A DNA stretch of 64,000 bases. It comes from Brucella rhizosphaerae. Its GTDB lineage: Bacteria > Pseudomonadota > Alphaproteobacteria > Rhizobiales > Rhizobiaceae. Made by a program: the position numbers and the translations under genes. Location: the NCBI RefSeq assembly GCF_002252475.1, contig NZ_NNRK01000025.1:248001-312000 (forward strand), read 5' to 3'. This document shows, piece by piece, positions 44,122-54,497 of the stretch (within the stretch, counting starts at the first letter, position 1; the number at the start of each line of letters is the position of its first letter). The notes beneath the pieces were generated by a model that was given only the letters and a program-made list of their open reading frames with translations, did no database searches and was not told where the DNA came from.

Positions 44122-45987
44122 CTATTTGGCAACCTGCCACCATGTTGGGAGCTGATAACCATACAGCGATGTCTTTTCCGGATGTCCGATCCGATCCCAG
44201 CGCGCAACCCACTGATAAGGCAGGTAATAGAGCGGGATATAGTAGTCGCCCGATATGAGAATGCGGTCGAGCGCGCGTACAGCACTCACGAAATCTTCGC
44301 GTTTACGTGCCGCGAGCATTGCATCGATCATGGCATCTACCGCCGGGTCGGCAACGCCGGGATAATTGAAGCTGCCCTGTGCATCGCGTGATGCTGAGCC
44401 CCACCGCTGCCACTGTTCGTTGCCCGGCGACAGCGAGCCGGTCAGGGCGCCGAGGATCATGTCATAGTCGAAGGTCTGCAGGCGCTGTTGATATTGCGCA
44501 TCGTCCGCGCTGCGGATTTCGGCATCGATACCAAGACGTCCAAGATTACGCTTATAGGCCAGCGCTACTTTTTCCTCATCTGGCGAGCGTGTCATGATCT
44601 CAAACTGCAACGGCTTGCCGGAGGGATCAATCGCTTTGCCGTGCTCGAAAGAAAAGCCTGCCTCAATCAGAAGCTCATAGGCCGCTTTAGCAGGTCCACG
44701 ATCATGACCACTTCCATCTGTGGTCGAGGGATGCCAGGTTCCGTCCAGAACGTCCTTGCGAACGGCATCGGGGAACGGCGCCAGCAACTCACGTTCGCGC
44801 ACATTTGCAGGCTTGCCTACGGATGATAGCTCTGAGCCTTCCCAGAAGCTTTGCAGGCGATTGTACTGACCAGCAAAGAGATTGCGATTGGCCCACTCAA
44901 AATCAAACAGCAGCCCAAGCGCCTGTCTCACACGGCGATCTTCGAAAACCGGACGACGTGTGTTGAAGACAAAGCCCAGCATATTTGCAGGAGTGCCTTT
45001 TTCGAAGTTTTCTTTAATGACCTTGCCCTGTGTCACAGCCGGGAAGTTATAGGATTTTTCCCAGCGTGTCGGATTGCCTTCAAGAAACACATCAAGCAGG
45101 CCTTTTTTGAAGGACTCAAAAAGTGCCGTTTCGTTGCGATAATATTCAATGCTCAGGGTTTCGAAATTGTCGAAGCCGCGTCGGGCAGGCAGGTCCTTGC
45201 CCCAGTAATCGGGATTACGCTTATAGATGATCCGTTGGCCTGGTTGTATGCCGGATATCATGTAAGGACCGCTACCGATCGGTGCCTTAAGCGTCGAATT
45301 GCCAAAAGTCGCAGGATCGATAGCGTGCTTGGGAAGGACCGGCATGGTTGCGGCAATGAGCAAAGGAAACTCACGGTCTGACTTGTCATTGAAGACAAAG
45401 CGTACAGAGCGTTCACCGGTCTTCTCGATCTTTTCAATCCGGCTCATGCGATTGTTGTATGGCGGACGACCTTTTTCGGTCAGGATTTCATAAGTGAAGA
45501 TCACATCATCCACAGTGACCGGCTCGCCGTCCGACCACTTAGCTTTTGGATTAAGCGTAAACTCGACCCATTTGCGTTCAGGATCGACAGCAACTTTTTC
45601 GGCAAGCAGCCCATAAAGGGTGAACGGCTCGTCTCGTGAACGCTGCATCAGCGTTTCATAAAGCAGATTGCCGAAATCGAGATCGCCGAACAGACCACGG
45701 GCGGTTGTGCGCATGCTTTTGAGGACGAACGGATTGAGACTATCAAATGTGCCGACGACACCCATTTTAAGCGCGCCACCTTTGGGCGCATCCGGGTTCG
45801 CATAAGGAAAATGCGTGAAGTCAGCGGGCAGGGCAACGTCGCCATGCATTGAAAGCGCATAGTCGGGCGAAGCATTATCTTCCGCCTGTGCCGGAGCAAC
45901 GCTCGCAAAGATGCCGATAAGGCTTGCTAAAGCTGTGTTGCGGAAAAGAGCAAACAATCCAGTCAACTTTCTCGCGTCTCCGTTCAA
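44122..45987 (-). CDS. Extracellular solute-binding protein, oligopeptide type (YejA-like)
   Basis: 621 residues at the longest start (TTG 45987); TTG 45966 gives a better signal peptide and has GGAG upstream. Signal to AQAED; then the SBP family 5 fold with PDAPKGGALKMGVVG and WSDGEPVTVDDVIFTYE. Binds peptides or similar ligands for ABC import; no permease genes adjoin it. Confidence 0.85.
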   Translation of the reverse strand: MNGDARKLTGLFALFRNTALASLIGIFASVAPAQAEDNASPDYALSMHGDVALPADFTHFPYANPDAPKGGALKMGVVGTFDSLNPFVLKSMRTTARGLFGDLDFGNLLYETLMQRSRDEPFTLYGLLAEKVAVDPERKWVEFTLNPKAKWSDGEPVTVDDVIFTYEILTEKGRPPYNNRMSRIEKIEKTGERSVRFVFNDKSDREFPLLIAATMPVLPKHAIDPATFGNSTLKAPIGSGPYMISGIQPGQRIIYKRNPDYWGKDLPARRGFDNFETLSIEYYRNETALFESFKKGLLDVFLEGNPTRWEKSYNFPAVTQGKVIKENFEKGTPANMLGFVFNTRRPVFEDRRVRQALGLLFDFEWANRNLFAGQYNRLQSFWEGSELSSVGKPANVRERELLAPFPDAVRKDVLDGTWHPSTTDGSGHDRGPAKAAYELLIEAGFSFEHGKAIDPSGKPLQFEIMTRSPDEEKVALAYKRNLGRLGIDAEIRSADDAQYQQRLQTFDYDMILGALTGSLSPGNEQWQRWGSASRDAQGSFNYPGVADPAVDAMIDAMLAARKREDFVSAVRALDRILISGDYYIPLYYLPYQWVARWDRIGHPEKTSLYGYQLPTWWQVAK

Positions 45988-46006
45988 CTTAATAGGTCCA
46001 TTGTAA

Positions 46007-46305
46007 ATAAGTGTGAGTTTAGTATCGATTCGTGTGGCGAAATTAGCATGAACCTTGCGTTTGTGCGGATTAAGAGCGTGTCTGGCGCGCGACAGTGCAG
46101 ATTAAAACAAAAAATATGGCGTATTTTGCTGTCTGAATGCAGTCGACCATCTGGATTCATATCTTAAGTCGTTGTAACACGGCCCTCGGATTGGGATGAT
46201 AAGTCCCGGAGGTCACGCTGTTGCCGCATTTTCAAATCAGTGACGGTCTATCGCTGACTCAAACCAGAGACGGAAGATCAAAGCCTTGAAAGGAAACTGT
46301 TGATC
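46007..46305. other. 299-bp divergent intergenic region
   Basis: No gene seen. Holds the promoters of the divergent YejA-like and IalB-like genes; AT-rich stretch near 46100-46130. Confidence 0.4.
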
Positions 46306-46926
46306 ATGACCAGCACGAAGAAAATCGCTGCCGCATCTGCATTTGCTGGCGCGTTCGCCCTGCTTGCCTCTGCGACGATGCCTGCAGCCGCACAGCAGCA
46401 GCCACCACAGGGCTGGTTCAAGGTTTGCTCGAAGCAGGAAGATAATGACATCTGCAATACGCAGAACATTATCACTGCTGACTCAGGCCAGCTGCTGACC
46501 GCTGTCAACCTCATCGAAATCAAGGGCAAGATCAATCGCAAGATTTTTCAGGTCACTGTGCCAATCGGCCGTTTGATTCCAGCTGGTGTTGGTCTGCAGA
46601 TCGACAACAACAAGCCAACCAAGCTTGAATACGGCATCTGCTTCCCGGATCGCTGCATCGCGGAAGCTCCGCTTTCCGACGATTTGATCAATGCGCTTAA
46701 GAAGGGCAGCAAGGTCACTCTGACTTCGGTTAACTACCAGAACAAGCAGAACCCGATTCCAGTTGCACTGACCGGTTTCTCGTCTGCTCTTACTGGCCCG
46801 GGCCTGAAGCAGTCTGAACTCGAAGAACGCCAGAAGGAACTTCAGGACGCAGTTGCAAAGCGCCAGAAGGAATTCGAAGAAAAGATGAAGGCTGAACAGG
46901 CCAAGGCAAAGGGCGCAGCTAACTAA
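46306..46926 (+). CDS. Invasion-associated locus B (IalB) family protein
   Basis: 206 residues from ATG 46306 (a TTG 6 nt upstream is possible). Signal peptide cleaved near AAAQQQ. WFKVCSKQEDNDICNTQN and the CFPDRC pair are the family Cys. C-terminal 40 residues are a charged coil (ELEERQKELQDAVAKRQKE). Periplasmic or outer-membrane-associated; the family is named after a Bartonella protein. Followed by a clear terminator. Confidence 0.85.
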   Translation: MTSTKKIAAASAFAGAFALLASATMPAAAQQQPPQGWFKVCSKQEDNDICNTQNIITADSGQLLTAVNLIEIKGKINRKIFQVTVPIGRLIPAGVGLQIDNNKPTKLEYGICFPDRCIAEAPLSDDLINALKKGSKVTLTSVNYQNKQNPIPVALTGFSSALTGPGLKQSELEERQKELQDAVAKRQKEFEEKMKAEQAKAKGAAN

Positions 46927-46952
46927 GCTGGCCTAATGTGATGAACTCAAAA

Positions 46953-46975
46953 GGGCGCTTTAAAGCGCCCTTTTT
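46953..46975 (+). terminator. Rho-independent terminator of ialB-like gene
   Basis: GGGCGCTTTAAAGCGCCC palindrome followed by TTTTT. Confidence 0.85.
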
Positions 46976-47009
46976 GTTGTACCATTTTATGAAAAACAGC
47001 CAGTAAAGC

Positions 47010-47345
47010 TCAGTTTGCATGCAGTTTTACGCGATATGCTCCATTTTCCAGCCGGTCAAACATGTCGTTGATCTGCGGATGACGAAGTGGTTCCTCGCTG
47101 AGATCAGGCATAAGGTTCTGTTCGGAAACATAAGCCACGTATTCCGACTCTGAGTTCTCTGCCAGCAAATGGTAGAATGGCTGGTCGCGACGTGGGCGAC
47201 CTTCCTCGGGAATGGATTCATACCATTCTTCCGTATTGGCGAATTCCGGATCGACGTCGAAAATGATCCCGCGGAAGGGAAACAGGCGATGCTTGACGAC
47301 CTGTCCAATCTGAAACTTAGCGTGTTTTATCTGTGCCATACTCAT
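47010..47345 (-). CDS. hspQ: Heat-shock protein HspQ
   Basis: 111 residues from ATG 47345 (ATG 47339 also possible; neither has a strong ribosome site). AKFQIGQVVKHRLFPFRGII and DQPFYHLLAE are the family signature. HspQ binds hemimethylated DNA in E. coli and acts as a Lon specificity factor. Confidence 0.92.
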   Translation of the reverse strand: MSMAQIKHAKFQIGQVVKHRLFPFRGIIFDVDPEFANTEEWYESIPEEGRPRRDQPFYHLLAENSESEYVAYVSEQNLMPDLSEEPLRHPQINDMFDRLENGAYRVKLHAN

Positions 47346-47415
47346 AAGACATATGTAGTTCACCGCGCTCTGAAATAAAGCTGCGGGAGGTTTCAGGATC
47401 GATATTTGAGACGTT

Positions 47416-48660
47416 TTATTGCTTTGGCGAGGCTTTTCCGCGATCGGACAAGCTTGGAAGCTTAGGCATGAACTGGGAAAAGCCACTGCCGGGGCGCAAG
47501 CCTTCGCGCATGAAAAACGCTCTGAGCGGGGCAAAGGAACGCAGCATTTCAAGTCCCACGCCGCGCGCGATCTGTGCCGGCAGCATCGATGACAACAGTG
47601 ATCGGTTCAACGCATCAACTGATCCGGTGCGCGCCAGAATGTCAGGACGGCGGCCGCGATCATAAGCACGTGTGACGCGGTCCGAGCCTGGGTCTGAAGG
47701 ATCGGTCCCGATTGCCTTCACAAGGGTTTCCACATCGCGCGTCCCTAGATTAAGGCCCTGTGCACCAATGGGTGGAAAAACGTGAGCCGCTTCGCCGATC
47801 AGCACGGTGCGCTTGGCGGCAAAAGCATGTGGAACAAGACCAGACAGCGGCCAGGCCTGTGGACGAATGTCCAGCGTGACTTTGCCGAGCATGGACTGCA
47901 TCATTTCTTCGACACGCTGACCGAGTGTTTCATCATCCAGCGTTAGCAGCGTTTCTGCGCGTCCGGGATTGACCACCCAGACGAGGCTCGACCGCTTGCC
48001 CTTGAGTGGCACCTGTGTGAATGGGCCTTCCTCGGTATGAAACTCTGTCGAGATATTTTCATGATCGACGGTATGGCTGAACGATAGAACGACGGCTGTT
48101 TGCGGATAGCTCCAGCGCCGGGTGCGAATGCCTGCGGCTTCGCGTGCAGCCGAGTTTCGGCCATCGGCAGCGACAACAAGACGGGTGTGTAGCGTATCGC
48201 CACCTGCAAGTGTGATCGTCACATGGTCGTTATTGTTTCGATATTCGATGGCTGGAAGCGTTACACGCTCAATCGCGCGATTTTTTTCAACTGCTTCCGC
48301 GAGCTTCTGGTTGAGCGTTGCATTTGGAATGTTGTAGCCGAAAGCCACTTCGTCGATCTCGCCGGCACGGAATGTAACCGCTGGGCTACGTACGAGGCGC
48401 TGAGTTGCATCGACAATACGCATGGAAGCGAGAGGAGCTGCCTCGGGAGCGATATCGCCCCAAACGCCGATTTCTTCAAGAAAACGAATTGCGGGCATCA
48501 TAAGTGCAGTCGTGCGACGGTCGCCCTTGTCTGTTTCGGGACCAAGCAATACCGTCCGATAGCCTTTCGCACTCAATGCAAGCGCTGCCATCATCCCGGC
48601 TGGTCCACCGCCGCTGATGACGATCTCGGTGAGGGGCTTATCGACAACAACGTCATTCAT
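47416..48660 (-). CDS. UbiH/UbiF-type FAD-dependent hydroxylase
   Basis: 414 residues. N-terminal dinucleotide-binding motif GGGPAGMMAALAL and second FAD block GEAAHVFPPIGAQGLNLGTRDVE. Flavin monooxygenase of the ubiquinone ring-hydroxylation family; which ring position it acts on cannot be told here. Confidence 0.85.
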   Translation of the reverse strand: MNDVVVDKPLTEIVISGGGPAGMMAALALSAKGYRTVLLGPETDKGDRRTTALMMPAIRFLEEIGVWGDIAPEAAPLASMRIVDATQRLVRSPAVTFRAGEIDEVAFGYNIPNATLNQKLAEAVEKNRAIERVTLPAIEYRNNNDHVTITLAGGDTLHTRLVVAADGRNSAAREAAGIRTRRWSYPQTAVVLSFSHTVDHENISTEFHTEEGPFTQVPLKGKRSSLVWVVNPGRAETLLTLDDETLGQRVEEMMQSMLGKVTLDIRPQAWPLSGLVPHAFAAKRTVLIGEAAHVFPPIGAQGLNLGTRDVETLVKAIGTDPSDPGSDRVTRAYDRGRRPDILARTGSVDALNRSLLSSMLPAQIARGVGLEMLRSFAPLRAFFMREGLRPGSGFSQFMPKLPSLSDRGKASPKQ

Positions 48661-48948
48661 CGTATTCTATCCTTGGCCAAAAAGCCGGCCGAAAGCGATT
48701 CTTATCCGTTCTGGTTCACACGCACTTAAGCGTAAATAGGCTGAAAAGGCCAATGTCCCGTTAATTAAAACCTAATCTTTGGTGGAATGAGGGCGGTTTT
48801 GTCTCATGACTTACTTGCTCTTTTCGCCTTATTCGGGGAAAGCTTTACGCAAGATCACGACTTTGTGGCTTAAGGCCTCAAAGTCATATTGGCTGACCCA
48901 CACCTGGCAGGAAGAATGCTGGAAGATTGAGGGCGGCCTTCAAGAGAA

Positions 48949-49761
48949 ATGGCGAACGGCGTGAAAACCAGACTGACCGGAAAACTCAAAGCCAAGAAAG
49001 TGACCGCGCCGCAGGCCAAGGCATTTTCTGTGCATCTTCTCACAGCATCAGGCTCGTTTCTGGCGTTTCTGTCGATTGTTGCGGCAAGCGATGGTCGCTA
49101 CACCGCAATGTGGTGGTGGCTGGGCCTGGCTCTCTTTGTCGATGGCATCGATGGCCCCATCGCGCGCAAGCTCGAAGTCAAATACGTGCTGCCCAACTGG
49201 TCCGGCGAGTTGCTCGACAACATCATCGACTATGTGACTTACGTTTTGATACCGGCCTTCGCGCTTTACCAAAGCGGGTTTATGGGGACGAACCTGTCCT
49301 TCATATCTGGTGCGATCATTGTCGTTTCGAGCGCCATTTATTACGCTGACACGGGCATGAAGACGAAAGAGAACTTTTTCAAGGGGTTCCCTGTTGTCTG
49401 GAATATGGTGGTGTTCACGCTCTTCATCGTCAGACCCGGCGAGTGGGAGGCTTTTGCCATCGTCGTTGCTTCAGCGATCCTTTCCTTCCTGCCGATCAGC
49501 TTCCTGCATCCTGTGCGCGTGGTGCGTCTGCGTCCGTTGAACCTCACTGTCTTCCTGCTTTGGTGCGCTTTTGGCGCGGCTGGCCTTTATTATATGCTGG
49601 ATGCACCGCTCTGGGTACGCGTCGGCATCACGGTGACGGGGCTTTATATCTACTTCATCGGCGCAATCATGCAGTTCTTCCCCAATCTCGGTCGAACTGC
49701 CTCAGTGATTGCTGCCGAGGCTGCGAGTGCCAAGAAAACAGCGACTGGAGAAACACCATGA
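48949..49761 (+). CDS. pcs: Phosphatidylcholine synthase
   Basis: 270 residues, eight or so spans. CDP-alcohol motif DGIDGPIARKL...GELLDNIIDY (DGxxGxxAR-GxxxDxxxD) is intact. Condenses choline with CDP-diacylglycerol, a pathway typical of host-associated Rhizobiales. Stop overlaps the next start (ATGA). Confidence 0.94.
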   Translation: MANGVKTRLTGKLKAKKVTAPQAKAFSVHLLTASGSFLAFLSIVAASDGRYTAMWWWLGLALFVDGIDGPIARKLEVKYVLPNWSGELLDNIIDYVTYVLIPAFALYQSGFMGTNLSFISGAIIVVSSAIYYADTGMKTKENFFKGFPVVWNMVVFTLFIVRPGEWEAFAIVVASAILSFLPISFLHPVRVVRLRPLNLTVFLLWCAFGAAGLYYMLDAPLWVRVGITVTGLYIYFIGAIMQFFPNLGRTASVIAAEAASAKKTATGETP

Positions 49762-50732
49762 TCAATGCAATTCGTGTCCATCAGACAGGTGGTCCCGACG
49801 TTCTGCAATATGAACAGATTGAAATTGGTGAGCCGGGCCCAGGTGAAGCGAAAGTGCGTCACGAGGCTATTGGTCTGAATTTCATCGATGTCTATTTCCG
49901 CACGGGACTTTACAAGGCCGCGCAGATGCCGTTCATCCCGGGCAACGAGGGCGCGGGCATTGTTGTTGCCGTGGGGGCTGGCGTCGATAACGTCAAGGTC
50001 GGTGATCGCGTTGCCTATGCTGCGACACTGGGTTCTTATGCCGATGAGCGCATCCTGTCGGCGGATCGTCTGCTGAATGTTCCTGAAACTATTGAGCTGA
50101 AATCTGCGGCTGCGATGATGCTCAAAGGCATGACGGCGCAGTATCTGCTGCGTCAGACCTTTGTCGTAAAGCCCGGCCACACGATACTGTTTCATGCGGC
50201 TGCGGGTGGCGTTGGCCTCATTGCAGGCCAATGGGCCAAGCACCTTGGCGCGACGGTTATCGGAACAGCGGGCTCTGAAGACAAGATCGCGCTTGCCAAG
50301 GCACATGGCTATGACCATGTCATCAACTATCGCACTGAAAATTTTGTCGAACGTGTCAAAGAACTGACCGGCGGCGAGGGCGTGGATGTTGTCTATGACT
50401 CGGTTGGTCGTGATACCTACATGGGTTCACTTGATGTGCTGAAGCCCCGAGGCATGTTCGCCTGTTTTGGCCAGTCTTCGGGTACAATTCCACCGTTTGA
50501 CCTGAATGTTCTTGCGCAGAAGGGCTCACTGTTCGCGACCCGCCCTACTTTGTTCAATTACGTGACGAAGCGACCCGACCTGGAGAGAACCGCAAACGAT
50601 CTCTTCGACGTTGTGGCAAGTGGCGCGGTTAAGATCGAAGTGAAACAGTCTTATGCACTCAAAGATGTGCGTAAGGCGCATGAAGATCTGGAAGCGCGCA
50701 AGACGACGGGCGCGAGCATCCTGCTTCCATAA
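49758..50732 (+). CDS. qor: Zinc-independent quinone oxidoreductase
   Basis: 324 residues. MDR-family fold with GPGEAKVRHEAIGLNFIDVYFRTG, NADPH loop AAAGGVGLIAGQWAKHLGATVIGTAGS and VYDSVGRDT. Reduces quinones with NADPH. Coupled to pcs by a 4-bp overlap. Confidence 0.92.
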   Translation: MINAIRVHQTGGPDVLQYEQIEIGEPGPGEAKVRHEAIGLNFIDVYFRTGLYKAAQMPFIPGNEGAGIVVAVGAGVDNVKVGDRVAYAATLGSYADERILSADRLLNVPETIELKSAAAMMLKGMTAQYLLRQTFVVKPGHTILFHAAAGGVGLIAGQWAKHLGATVIGTAGSEDKIALAKAHGYDHVINYRTENFVERVKELTGGEGVDVVYDSVGRDTYMGSLDVLKPRGMFACFGQSSGTIPPFDLNVLAQKGSLFATRPTLFNYVTKRPDLERTANDLFDVVASGAVKIEVKQSYALKDVRKAHEDLEARKTTGASILLP

Positions 50733-50751
50733 TTGTGCGGGATCATGCTTC

Positions 50752-50796
50752 AAGAATATCGGCGGTGTGCATATGTGCCCCGCCGTTTTCTTTTTG
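50752..50796 (+). terminator. Probable terminator after qor
   Basis: CGGCGG ... CCGCCG followed by TTTTCTTTTT; loop is long. Confidence 0.55.
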
Positions 50797-50852
50797 GCTT
50801 TTCAATTGCGATGTTGCTGGATAAGGTCTTAAAAAAATAAAATCGGGGAACA

Positions 50853-52418
50853 ATGTCAGCGTCATTATCCGACCGGCCTCTTTTAGATGTCCGCCGGCTC
50901 ACGAAAGTATTTGGTCAACTCAGAGCCTGCGACGCGGTAGACCTCGTCATTGCAGAAGGGGAAATCCACGCGCTTCTGGGCGAAAACGGTGCTGGCAAAT
51001 CCACTCTTGTTAAAATGCTGTTTGGTGCGCTGCAGCCGCTGGACGGTGAAATTGTCTGGAAAGGTGAACGCGTTACGATCACCCAGCCTGCCATAGCAAG
51101 AAAGCTGGGCATTGGTATGGTTTTCCAGCATTTTTCTCTGTTTGACTCTTTGACTGCTGCCGAAAATATTGCGCTGTCTCTCGATGGTTCACTGTCGCTT
51201 TCCGATGTGGCCAAGCGTGCGCGCGAGATCGGAAAAGCCTATGGCTTGCCGATTGATCCGCAGGCGCATGTTGGTGATCTGTCGGTGGGCGAACGCCAGC
51301 GTATCGAGATTGTGCGCTGTCTCCTGCAAGAGCCGGATCTGATCATTCTCGATGAGCCGACCTCGGTGCTGACACCACAGGAAGCTGACCGGCTGTTTGA
51401 GACGCTGGAGCGCCTGAAATCAGAAGGCAAATCGATCCTTTATATCAGTCATCGCCTTGAAGAGGTTAAGCGGCTGTGTGACCGCGCGACTGTTCTTCGT
51501 CATGGCAAGGTGGTCGCGCATTGCGACCCGCGAGAGCAAACAGCGGCATCGCTGGCACGAATGATGGTTGGTAATGACATCAAAGTCGTAGCGCGCAGCC
51601 CGATTGAAGTCGCTGAAACCACGTCTACAGCACTGTTTGAAATCAAGAACCTGTCTCAGGCACCGCGCGGCCCGTTTTCGACCGCTCTCGACAATATCTC
51701 TCTGTCGGTAAAGGCTGGTGAAGTCGTCGGTATCGCCGGTGTGGCGGGCAACGGGCAGGGCGAGTTTTTTGAAGCTGTGTCCGGGGAGTTTCTTCAATCG
51801 TCAGCGTCTGCCGTCAGCATTCGCGGCAAGGACGCAGGCAAGCTTGGTATCAGCGAAAGACGTTTGCTGGGCGCAGCTTTTGTCCCCGAAGAACGACTTG
51901 GTCACGGTGCGGTGCCATCCTTGCCGTTGACGGATAATCTCTTCCTGTCGCGCTATAAGACTGATGCGAAGGCGTTTTTGCGCGGCGGTAAACTGAAGCT
52001 GATCGCCGAAAGCGCTCTGCGTGCCGCAGCGAAGCGCATTATCGAGACGATGGACGTTCGCAAAAGTGCTGAAAACCCGCCAGCCTCTGCACTGTCTGGC
52101 GGTAATCTTCAGAAATTCATTATTGGCCGGGAACTTGATCGCGCTCCCTCTGTCATGGTTGTGAACCAGCCGACATGGGGCGTGGATGCTGGTGCTGCGG
52201 CGCATATCCGTCAGGCGCTGCTTGATCTGGCGCGTTCCGGCTCTGCCGTTCTCGTCATCAGTCAGGACCTCGATGAACTGCTTGAAATCAGCGACCGTAT
52301 TGCTGTCATGAACCATGGTGCGCTTTCTGAGCCCATGCCCATCGCCGAAGTGACGCTGGAAAAGATCGGCCTTCTCATGGGCGGTATCTCCGGTGCGGAT
52401 CAGGCAGGGGCAGCATAA
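50853..52418 (+). CDS. Nucleoside/sugar-type ABC transporter, double ATPase
   Basis: 521 residues with two nucleotide-binding domains. The first has GENGAGKST, LSVGERQRIEI and LIILDEPTSVL; the second is degenerate in Walker A (GVAGNGQGE) and Walker B (VVNQPTWGVD), with an intact LSGGNLQKF signature, as in RbsA/YufO/NupO-type proteins. Energises uptake with the two following permeases and the BMP-type binding protein. Start of the operon. Confidence 0.92.
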   Translation: MSASLSDRPLLDVRRLTKVFGQLRACDAVDLVIAEGEIHALLGENGAGKSTLVKMLFGALQPLDGEIVWKGERVTITQPAIARKLGIGMVFQHFSLFDSLTAAENIALSLDGSLSLSDVAKRAREIGKAYGLPIDPQAHVGDLSVGERQRIEIVRCLLQEPDLIILDEPTSVLTPQEADRLFETLERLKSEGKSILYISHRLEEVKRLCDRATVLRHGKVVAHCDPREQTAASLARMMVGNDIKVVARSPIEVAETTSTALFEIKNLSQAPRGPFSTALDNISLSVKAGEVVGIAGVAGNGQGEFFEAVSGEFLQSSASAVSIRGKDAGKLGISERRLLGAAFVPEERLGHGAVPSLPLTDNLFLSRYKTDAKAFLRGGKLKLIAESALRAAAKRIIETMDVRKSAENPPASALSGGNLQKFIIGRELDRAPSVMVVNQPTWGVDAGAAAHIRQALLDLARSGSAVLVISQDLDELLEISDRIAVMNHGALSEPMPIAEVTLEKIGLLMGGISGADQAGAA

Positions 52419-53500
52419 TGCGGATAGAACTCGTTAAACGGCCACAGCCTTCGAAAACCTTCAGTGCAGTTTCGCCTTTGCTGGCGCTGGCGCTCACGAT
52501 GGTGTTTGGCGGCCTTGCCTTTGCACTGATGGGCAAGGACCCATTTCAGGCGCTCTATGTTTTCTTTGTAGAGCCGTTACTCGATGTGTGGTCGTGGCAT
52601 GAGCTGCTGGTCAAGGCGACGCCGCTTATCCTGATTGCTGTTGGTCTTTGCGTCTGCTTCTTATCTAATAACTGGAATATCGGAGCCGAAGGTCAGTTCA
52701 TCATGGGTGCGATAACCGGCTCCATTTTGCCGGTCATGTTTCCACAATTGCAGCTTTGGATCGTGTTGCCGCTGATGATGCTGATGGGCATGGCAGGCGG
52801 TGCCGCCTATGCGTCCATTCCGGCATTGCTGAAAGTTCGTTTCAACACCAATGAAATCCTGACCAGCCTCATGCTGGTTTATGTCGCGCAATTGTTTCTC
52901 GATTGGTTGGTGCGCGGACCCTGGCGTAATCCCGAAGGTTATAATTTCCCCGAAACACGTCAGTTCAATCCGAGTGCCGTGTTGCCGGAAATCTGGAGCG
53001 CATCAGGTCGCGCTCATTGGGGCTTCGTTTTTGCAATCGTCGCAGCTGTCGCGGTCTGGTTTCTTCTCGCCAAAACGCTGAAAGGCTTCGAGGTCAAGGT
53101 CATCGGACAGAGCCCAAGAGCCGGGCGTTTTGCTGGCTTCAGCTCTGGAAAACTGGTCTTCTTCGTTTTCGCTGTGTCGGGAGCTCTTGCCGGTCTTGCT
53201 GGTATTGCGGAAACATCTGGTGCTATCGGTCAGCTTCGCCCGGTCATTTCACCCGGCTATGGTTTCACTGCGATCATCGTTGCATTCCTTGGCAGGCTTA
53301 ATCCGCTTGGCGCCATAGCAGCAGGTTTTGTACTTGCGCTGTCATATCTCGGCGGAGAAGCTGCTCAGGTTGCCATCGGAATATCGGAAAAGTCGGCCCG
53401 TGTTTTCCAGGGCATGATCCTTTTCTTCGTACTCGCCTGCGACACGCTCATCCATTATCGCATCCGCTTTGTGGCGGGACGCACAGCAGGAAAGGCCTGA
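52418..53500 (+). CDS. ABC transporter permease (BMP/nucleoside type)
   Basis: 360 residues, about ten spans. The ATPase stop and this start overlap by one base (TAATG). Branched-chain/ribose-type permease block KVIGQSPRAGRFAGFSSGKL and GYGFTAIIVAFLGRLNPLGA. Confidence 0.9.
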   Translation: MRIELVKRPQPSKTFSAVSPLLALALTMVFGGLAFALMGKDPFQALYVFFVEPLLDVWSWHELLVKATPLILIAVGLCVCFLSNNWNIGAEGQFIMGAITGSILPVMFPQLQLWIVLPLMMLMGMAGGAAYASIPALLKVRFNTNEILTSLMLVYVAQLFLDWLVRGPWRNPEGYNFPETRQFNPSAVLPEIWSASGRAHWGFVFAIVAAVAVWFLLAKTLKGFEVKVIGQSPRAGRFAGFSSGKLVFFVFAVSGALAGLAGIAETSGAIGQLRPVISPGYGFTAIIVAFLGRLNPLGAIAAGFVLALSYLGGEAAQVAIGISEKSARVFQGMILFFVLACDTLIHYRIRFVAGRTAGKA

Positions 53501-53503
53501 GTA

Positions 53504-54424
53504 ATGGATTTAACACAGGCAATCCTTCTTACCATCGCAACCGCTGCAACACCTTTGCTGATTGCAGCCATTGGTGAGCTTGTTGTTGAGCGTTCTGGTG
53601 TGTTGAATCTCGGCGTCGAAGGCATGATGCTGATGGGGGCGGTTTCGGGCTTTGCTGCTGCCCAGTTCACCGGATCAGCTTGGCTTGGTATGATTGCTGC
53701 TATCTTTGTTGGCAGTCTCTTTTCAGGCATCTTTGCATTCCTGACGCTGACGCTTGTGACCAATCAGGTTGCGACCGGTCTGGCGCTGACCATTCTTGGC
53801 ATTGGCGCTTCGGCTATGCTTGGTGAGAGCTTTGTTGGAATGCCGGGTGTACGGCTCGAAGCTATCGACATTCCATATCTCAGCGATATTCCTTATGCAG
53901 GACGGTTCCTGTTCGGTCAGGATCCGATCTTCTACATCTCCATTCTGCTGGTCATTGGCGTGACGTGGTTTTTGTTCCGCACCCGAGCGGGCCTGCAATT
54001 GCGTGCTATTGGAGACAGCCATAGCTCGGCACATGCGCTCGGCGTGCATGTGGTGCGAACCCGTTATCTTGCCGTATTGTTTGGTGGTGCCTGCGCCGGG
54101 CTTGCTGGTGCCCAGCTTTCGCTCGTCTATGTACCGCAATGGGTCGAGAACATGTCGGCAGGGCGTGGCTGGATAGCGCTTGCGCTCGTTGTGTTCGCCT
54201 CATGGCGTCCGTGGCGCGTGCTGATCGGCGCTTACTTGTTTGGTGCGGTAACAATTGGTCAGCTGCATGCACAAGCGCTTGGTTTCGGGCTGCCATCGCA
54301 GTTTCTGTCGGCTTTGCCCTATATAGCGACCATTGTGGTTCTGGTCATCATCTCGCGCAACAGGCGTTTGACGATGATGAACACGCCAGCGTCGCTCGGC
54401 AAGTCTTTCGTGCCGGACAGGTAA
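53504..54424 (+). CDS. ABC transporter permease (BMP/nucleoside type)
   Basis: 306 residues, about eight to nine spans; opening [20 protein letters not shown] is typical of the second permease in these operons, and [18 protein letters not shown] the C-terminal family block. Starts 3 nt after the first permease. Confidence 0.91.
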   Translation: MDLTQAILLTIATAATPLLIAAIGELVVERSGVLNLGVEGMMLMGAVSGFAAAQFTGSAWLGMIAAIFVGSLFSGIFAFLTLTLVTNQVATGLALTILGIGASAMLGESFVGMPGVRLEAIDIPYLSDIPYAGRFLFGQDPIFYISILLVIGVTWFLFRTRAGLQLRAIGDSHSSAHALGVHVVRTRYLAVLFGGACAGLAGAQLSLVYVPQWVENMSAGRGWIALALVVFASWRPWRVLIGAYLFGAVTIGQLHAQALGFGLPSQFLSALPYIATIVVLVIISRNRRLTMMNTPASLGKSFVPDR

Positions 54425-54497
54425 CAGGTTTTGAACGGCGGCCCGGCTCCCACGGTCTGCCGTTTTATTTTGAGGGTGAAAAAGGAGCGCAGGGAAC

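Noticed and set aside
49443-49757. N-terminal extension of the quinone oxidoreductase
   Set aside because: Lies within pcs in another frame; ATG 49758 with ATGA overlap gives the family's normal length.
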